DNA of 11,645 nucleotides, from assembly GCA_039026975.1 (NCBI GenBank), contig JBCCLI010000195.1, forward strand, positions 1-11,645. The letters are read 5' to 3'. The notes below the pieces were generated by a model that saw only the letters and a program-made list of their open reading frames with translations, was not told the origin of the DNA and made no database searches. The translations under genes were made by a program, and so were the position numbers. Below are positions 7,501 to 11,645 of the stretch, piece after piece (the first letter of the stretch is position 1; each line of letters begins with the position of its first letter). Origin of the DNA: JBCBKZ01 sp039026975. Lineage in GTDB: Bacteria; Bacteroidota; Bacteroidia; J057.

Positions 7501-7528
7501 TCACTCATAGCATGGCTTCGCTGAGTGA
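7501..7528. repeat. Second inverted repeat adjacent to the 12-bp palindrome
   Basis: TCACTCA (7501-7507) and TGAGTGA (7522-7528) are perfect complements around a 14-base loop. The loop contains a possible smaller AGC/GCT pairing at 7509-7517. The repeat starts six bases after the preceding palindrome, so the two may form one composite element in the nadE-gltA gap. Confidence 0.5.
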
Positions 7529-7557
7529 AACAATTAAGCCAATTCTGTAACGAAAAA

Positions 7558-7565
7558 CAAAAATA
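7558..7565 (-). promoter_or_regulatory. Possible -7 promoter box upstream of gltA
   Basis: TATTTTTG on the minus strand is an exact TAnnTTTG match about 170 bp before the gltA ATG. I see no TTG at the expected -33 distance, so the call is weak. If real, the leader would include both palindromes at 7467-7528. Confidence 0.25.
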
Positions 7566-7616
7566 TCCATGCCCGGCTAGGGTGTTAAGCAGGTCATTTT
7601 TAAGATAGCCAGACGG

Positions 7617-9569
7617 TCACTTTATTATACTCTTATCCACTGTATTTGGTTGGTAGTTGTCCATTTCTTTTAGGGCTTCCTCATAGCCACCATTGAGTAT
7701 AGGGAACCTACACCAGGTTTTAGGGTCAAGGTTTTTATCATCTAAATGGAAGCTGGGTGCATACCTTTCGCGCTTCCACTGGTTTCGCGCCCAAAGGGTA
7801 AAGAATTTTCTGATGTAGCCTTTCAGTAGACGATCTTCCGTAATGCCTTTTAAGGTTTCAAACACCTCTACAGGAGATTTGTAATCTCGGATGGCACATG
7901 CCTCTATTTCATCTAGTATATCATAGGGCATGAGGTCTGCCTCGTCAGTTTGGTCATAATTTGATGGCCGTAACTCAGCTGTAGGTTGTAGGGAATTGAC
8001 GTAGGATAGAGATGGGATATTTAGCCTTTCTTCTGCCCACTTGAGCCATTGGATAATGCTCTGTTTATCTATACCTCCCAGTGGGGCCAGTCCACCTGAA
8101 GTATCTCCATCCATGGTAGCATAGCCTACGGCCGCTTCACTCCTGTTACTGGTAGTAATGAGGAGAGACCGTCTCATATTGGCGATCATCCAAATCCCGG
8201 GGGACCTAAGCCTGGCCTGGATGTTTTGTAAGGTAAGGTCATCTGATTCCCAACTCAAAGATCTTCCGGCAGACTCCTCAGCCAGTTTGATATATGCCTG
8301 ATGGATAGGCTCCACATCCCAATACTGAAAACTTGCCCCTAAGCCTTCCGCCAATTCTCTGGCACTTCTCAGGGTTTCCTCTCCACTATTTTGAGTTGCC
8401 TGATATACACAGCTAAGTATATTCTGTATGGGGCGTTTCGGGTCTATGTCTAGGTAGGGAAGCTTTTCAGCCATTCCCTCCTCTCCTAAATCTGCTAAGC
8501 CTCTTAGAATGGCGTGTGCACACATAACTGCACAGGTAGAGGAGTCAGCTCCTCCGGAAAGTGACAGGACAAACCCTCTACTCCTGCTTTTTCTCATGTA
8601 GTCAAACAGGGCCAGGGTTTCAGCCAGGTAAAACTCTTCCTCCTTCGTTTCATAAGGTGCTATATGCGTGTCTACGGATGAAGGGTGAACATAGGGAAAC
8701 TCAAACTCACAACTGATAAGATTTGGGGGGAGGACAGACTCAAAGTTGAAGGACTTTTTCCGCTGGATTTGTACATATTCTACATCCACTGAGGCTGATA
8801 AGATATCAAAATCTCGGTAGGAGAATCGTCGGTTTCTAGCTAGTAACTTACCTGATTGAGCTATGAGAATCTCCCCGTCATAAATGATTCTCCCTGCCTC
8901 ATTTCCTAAATGGTTACTGTAAACATAGGTGCAGTTATACCCTCTGGAGGACTCTGACACCAGTAATTCTCTGACCTTAGTTTTACCAAAGGCAAAGTTG
9001 GAAGCGGAAGGATTTAGGATAATGTCTACATTATGCAGGTAGTGCTGCTGGGCAGGGCGTACCCCATTCCAGGCATCTTCGCATATTTCTAGCCCTATTC
9101 TGATACCTCCCACATCAAAAACCAGGTCCCCCAGGGGTATCTCTTGCCCTTTCCATTTATAGCTGACCCTAAGGCCTTCTGGCCATCTTTTAAACCAGCG
9201 TGGTTCATAATAAATCCCATCCCCAGGGAGTTCCTGCTTAGCCACAAATCCCAGTAACTCCTGATCACAGATAACGGCCACTGTATTATACAGGCTATTT
9301 TCGAAAGAAAGCGGAAGTCCTACCGTTATGACCATGCCAGCAGTTTCAGCTATGATCTCTTCTAAGCCTTCCAGGGAACGAGCTAGTAATTGCTCATTGA
9401 AAAAGACATCCTCACAGCCATAGCCGCTAATAGCTAATTCAGGCAGACAAAGGAGGCTAACCCCTTTTTCCCTGCTAGCTCTGATAGCGGAGAGGATATT
9501 CTGGGTATTATGCGTAATATCCAGGGGAATTTGATTTAAGCATGATCCTGCCAGATGTACATATTTCAT
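7617..9569 (-). CDS. nadE: Glutamine-dependent NAD+ synthetase
   Basis: A 650-residue two-domain enzyme that makes NAD+ from nicotinic acid adenine dinucleotide, ATP and glutamine, the last step of NAD+ synthesis. Residues 1 to about 280 are a nitrilase-fold glutaminase with the catalytic triad E44 (LCLPELAISGYG), K111 (FVAKQELPGDG) and C163 (LEICEDAW). Ammonia released there is channelled to the C-terminal synthetase (about 315-650), which has the pyrophosphate-binding P-loop SGGADSS at 338-344 and the later TTSNRSEAAVGYATMDGD...GGLAPLGGIDK block that forms the dinucleotide site. Length fits the long glutamine-using class rather than the short ammonia-dependent NadE. The ATG at 9569 gives the expected N-terminal strand (KYVHLAGSCLNQ). 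It diverges from the phosphoesterase gene by 171 bp. The identification is secure. Confidence 0.97.
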   Translation of the reverse strand: MKYVHLAGSCLNQIPLDITHNTQNILSAIRASREKGVSLLCLPELAISGYGCEDVFFNEQLLARSLEGLEEIIAETAGMVITVGLPLSFENSLYNTVAVICDQELLGFVAKQELPGDGIYYEPRWFKRWPEGLRVSYKWKGQEIPLGDLVFDVGGIRIGLEICEDAWNGVRPAQQHYLHNVDIILNPSASNFAFGKTKVRELLVSESSRGYNCTYVYSNHLGNEAGRIIYDGEILIAQSGKLLARNRRFSYRDFDILSASVDVEYVQIQRKKSFNFESVLPPNLISCEFEFPYVHPSSVDTHIAPYETKEEEFYLAETLALFDYMRKSRSRGFVLSLSGGADSSTCAVMCAHAILRGLADLGEEGMAEKLPYLDIDPKRPIQNILSCVYQATQNSGEETLRSARELAEGLGASFQYWDVEPIHQAYIKLAEESAGRSLSWESDDLTLQNIQARLRSPGIWMIANMRRSLLITTSNRSEAAVGYATMDGDTSGGLAPLGGIDKQSIIQWLKWAEERLNIPSLSYVNSLQPTAELRPSNYDQTDEADLMPYDILDEIEACAIRDYKSPVEVFETLKGITEDRLLKGYIRKFFTLWARNQWKRERYAPSFHLDDKNLDPKTWCRFPILNGGYEEALKEMDNYQPNTVDKSIIK

Positions 9570-9740
9570 ACTCGTGCGCTAATAAGCGATATAAATGTAG
9601 ATTTTATTATATACTATATTTCTTATAACCTCATTAGGCCTTTCATGTTCCTACTTGAGTGCTAAAATTAACTATAAGGTTACACTCTCTCAATTCTCCC
9701 ACTAAATAGTTAACGTATTATTCAAGCTGAAAACCCTAAT
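9570..9740. other. Divergent nadE / phosphoesterase intergenic region
   Basis: This AT-rich 171-bp gap separates two divergent start codons and must hold both promoters unless they lie inside the genes. I found no exact TAnnTTTG box, no strong inverted repeat and no RNA gene in it. Confidence 0.5.
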
Positions 9741-11636
9741 ATGATAAATCTCATGAACCGAATCCTCTTTGTCTTTTTACTCATATTGGCAGGGGCAGCC
9801 CACTTATTTGCCCAGGAAAATTCTCCTAAGGTGAGAATGGAAGTCATAAAAGGTCCTAAGCCCTGGAACCACCTGGAGTTCAATGATGACCCGAGAAATT
9901 TCCAGTTTGCCATAGTTACAGACCGGACCGGTGGCCATAGACCCGGTATTTTTCCTGTGGGACTTAAGAAATTGAATCTACTCAAGCCGGAGTTTGTGAT
10001 GAGTGTGGGAGATTTAATTGAAGGATACACAGAAGATATTGATGAATTAAATAGACAATGGGATGAATTCATAGGATTCATTGAATTATTGGAATCCCCC
10101 TTCTTTTACTTGCCGGGTAATCATGATATCACTAATAAAGTGATGGAGGAGGTATGGAAAGAACGCTTTGGGCCTACCTACTATCACTTTGTCTATCATG
10201 ATGTATTATTCCTTTGCCTAAATTCTGAGGATGATGTCCGTGGATCTGGGAGAGGGACCATCATGCAACCGCAAGTAGATTACATTGCTAAGGTGCTAGA
10301 AGAGAATCAGGACGTACGGTGGACCATGGTTTTTATGCACCAGCCTTTATGGAGCCAGACGGCAGATACAGGACTTTGGCCTGAGGTAGAAAAACTCCTG
10401 GCAGATAGGAAGCACAACGTATATGTAGGCCATCACCACCGGTACGTGAGATACGAAAGAAATAATGGGATCTACACCATATTAGCCACCACAGGTGGGG
10501 CTAGTGGCATGAGAGGGACTTCCTTTGGAGAATTTGATCATGTAGTATGGATTACCATGACAGATGAAGGCCCCATTATGGCCAATCTATTGTTGGAAGG
10601 TATTTGGGAGGAGGATGTAGTGACAGAAGAGTGGGCAGACGTTATGAAGCCCTTAGCAGGAACTGAACCTATGCGGGTGGGCCCCGTTTTCACGGATGCA
10701 GATGTATTCTCAGGGGAAACCATGGAGGTGAGGCTCACTAATGATAGTGACTATCCTATGGAAGTAGCCTTTCAGATGGCTACTAACGAGAAGCTAACGG
10801 TTTCCGGCCTGCCAGAAAAAGTGCTGGTACATCCTAATTCCGTAGAGCTGCTCAGTATGAAGATGGGGGCGGCATCACCTATCTCTTTAACTGAAATTAT
10901 TCCTGTAAAATTATCAGCTTCCTCCACCTACAAGATTGAAAACCAACCTGAGCTGGTGCTAGAGCAGCAAGTACTTATACGTCCTGCCAAAGCATTTCTA
11001 GTAAAAGAAGGAGAAAAAGCCATCACTGTAGATGGATTACTAAATGAGTGGTCCAGCCTGAGTCATCAGGTAAATCAGGCTGAGGGACATATTCAGGCTA
11101 CCCCTTTCTCACATGCAGGAGATGAAGACTTAAGCTTTTCTTATGATGTGAGAACAGATAAGGACTTTTTATATCTAGCCATAGAAATCCAGGATGATGA
11201 GCTAAATCTTGGAGATGACCTACCCCCTTCCCAGAAAGATTGTATTAATGTATGGTTAGATGCTCGCCCTACCGCCATTAGCGCTAACGGGAGAGGGTAC
11301 GACTACAGAGATATGTTAGCTGTCAGTTTTGGGCTTTCTGAGAAAGAGGGAGAAACCTATGTCTATAACCCGCATTGGCTTCCTGATGGGACTAATGCAG
11401 TATGTAAAAAGCTGGGAGAAAAAATAGTCGGAGAGTTAGCTATTCCTATGAGCTATGTAACGAGTAAGAATGGAAAGGATTGGAAAAACTTCCGCTTAAA
11501 TGTGGGGGTGGTAGATTTCGATAAAGACTTCATGCATCAGTCTGCTGCCTTTTGGCAACCTGACTGGAGAGGAGAAGAAACCTATCTAGGTTCTGGTATG
11601 TTCATGAAGCGCCTAGACCAAGCCAAAGCAGAGTAG
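9741..11636 (+). CDS. Secreted calcineurin-like metallophosphoesterase with C-terminal CBM9/DOMON-like domain
   Basis: A 631-residue exported protein. Residues 1-24 are a signal peptide with likely cleavage after AHLFA. The start may be the ATG at 9741 or the one at 9753; both leave the signal intact and neither has a clear ribosome site. Residues 54-285 form the metallophosphoesterase core, with D61, the G90-D91 motif, GNHD at 126-129, H200 in FMHQPLW and GHHH at 230-233 as metal ligands and catalytic residues. The first motif is DRTGG rather than the usual DxH. Residues about 310-415 look like an Ig-like beta-sandwich. Residues 425-625 resemble the CBM9/DOMON-like ligand-binding fold (ITVDGLLNEWSSL, the FLYLAIEIQDDEL strand, INVWLDARP). 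The substrate is unknown: phosphomonoesters, phosphodiesters or a glycan-linked phosphate are all possible. The gene is divergent from nadE. Fold assignment is firm, specificity is not. Confidence 0.88.
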   Translation: MINLMNRILFVFLLILAGAAHLFAQENSPKVRMEVIKGPKPWNHLEFNDDPRNFQFAIVTDRTGGHRPGIFPVGLKKLNLLKPEFVMSVGDLIEGYTEDIDELNRQWDEFIGFIELLESPFFYLPGNHDITNKVMEEVWKERFGPTYYHFVYHDVLFLCLNSEDDVRGSGRGTIMQPQVDYIAKVLEENQDVRWTMVFMHQPLWSQTADTGLWPEVEKLLADRKHNVYVGHHHRYVRYERNNGIYTILATTGGASGMRGTSFGEFDHVVWITMTDEGPIMANLLLEGIWEEDVVTEEWADVMKPLAGTEPMRVGPVFTDADVFSGETMEVRLTNDSDYPMEVAFQMATNEKLTVSGLPEKVLVHPNSVELLSMKMGAASPISLTEIIPVKLSASSTYKIENQPELVLEQQVLIRPAKAFLVKEGEKAITVDGLLNEWSSLSHQVNQAEGHIQATPFSHAGDEDLSFSYDVRTDKDFLYLAIEIQDDELNLGDDLPPSQKDCINVWLDARPTAISANGRGYDYRDMLAVSFGLSEKEGETYVYNPHWLPDGTNAVCKKLGEKIVGELAIPMSYVTSKNGKDWKNFRLNVGVVDFDKDFMHQSAAFWQPDWRGEETYLGSGMFMKRLDQAKAE

Positions 11637-11645
11637 CACAACAAT

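Noticed and set aside
9577..9588. CGCT-AATA-AGCG hairpin just upstream of nadE
   Set aside because: A four-base stem is too short to distinguish from chance.
9722..10081. 119-codon leftward frame antisense to the phosphoesterase gene
   Set aside because: It is opposite the signal peptide and metal motifs of a convincing gene, so it is a shadow frame.
1..11645. Mobile elements, CRISPR arrays, tRNA or rRNA genes, defence or toxin-antitoxin modules
   Set aside because: I found no transposase or integrase, regularly spaced repeats, tRNA-like cloverleaf sequence or known defence domain; the window is mostly housekeeping genes.

Overview
The window (about 11.6 kb, roughly 44% G+C by eye) looks like ordinary chromosomal DNA of a Bacteroidota member, most likely a Cytophagales-type marine or soil bacterium. 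This rests on the weak purine Shine-Dalgarno signals, the candidate promoters of the Bacteroidota type (TTG/TTTG at -33, TAnnTTTG at -7), a GldH-like lipoprotein, a secreted FKBP-type prolyl isomerase, and a secreted phosphoesterase with a CBM9-like tail. The taxonomic placement is inferred, not proven.

Layout from left to right. A leftward gene of unknown function runs off the left edge (684 to 1). A 418-bp divergent intergenic region follows, then the rightward DNA-repair gene radA (1103-2473). RadA converges on a long leftward block with only 17 bp between the two stop codons. Read in its own direction (right to left), the block is: nadE (9569-7617), gltA citrate synthase (7388-6102, followed by a clear intrinsic terminator), accA (5736-4696), a GldH-like lipoprotein (4661-4131, GTG start), dapF (4015-3242), and an exported FKBP-type peptidyl-prolyl isomerase (3168-2491). 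A rightward gene for a secreted calcineurin-like metallophosphoesterase with a C-terminal CBM9/DOMON-like beta-sandwich (9741-11636) diverges from nadE.

The leftward block is mostly core metabolism: NAD+ synthesis, entry of acetyl-CoA into the TCA cycle (GltA), its diversion into fatty-acid synthesis (AccA), and meso-diaminopimelate supply for lysine and peptidoglycan (DapF). Two envelope proteins sit among these genes. accA and the lipoprotein are 34 bp apart and probably cotranscribed. gltA is separated from accA by its terminator and a 365-bp intergenic region that may contain the accA promoter and a structured leader. A second candidate promoter lies directly before the FKBP gene.

I see no tRNA, rRNA, insertion sequence, CRISPR array, prophage or defence system. 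The less ordinary items are the accA leader with a 10-bp long-range inverted repeat, a pair of adjacent palindromes between nadE and gltA that may be a dispersed intergenic repeat, the phosphoesterase-CBM9 architecture with its atypical first metal motif, and the unrecognised partial gene at the left edge. I found no convincing previously undescribed system.
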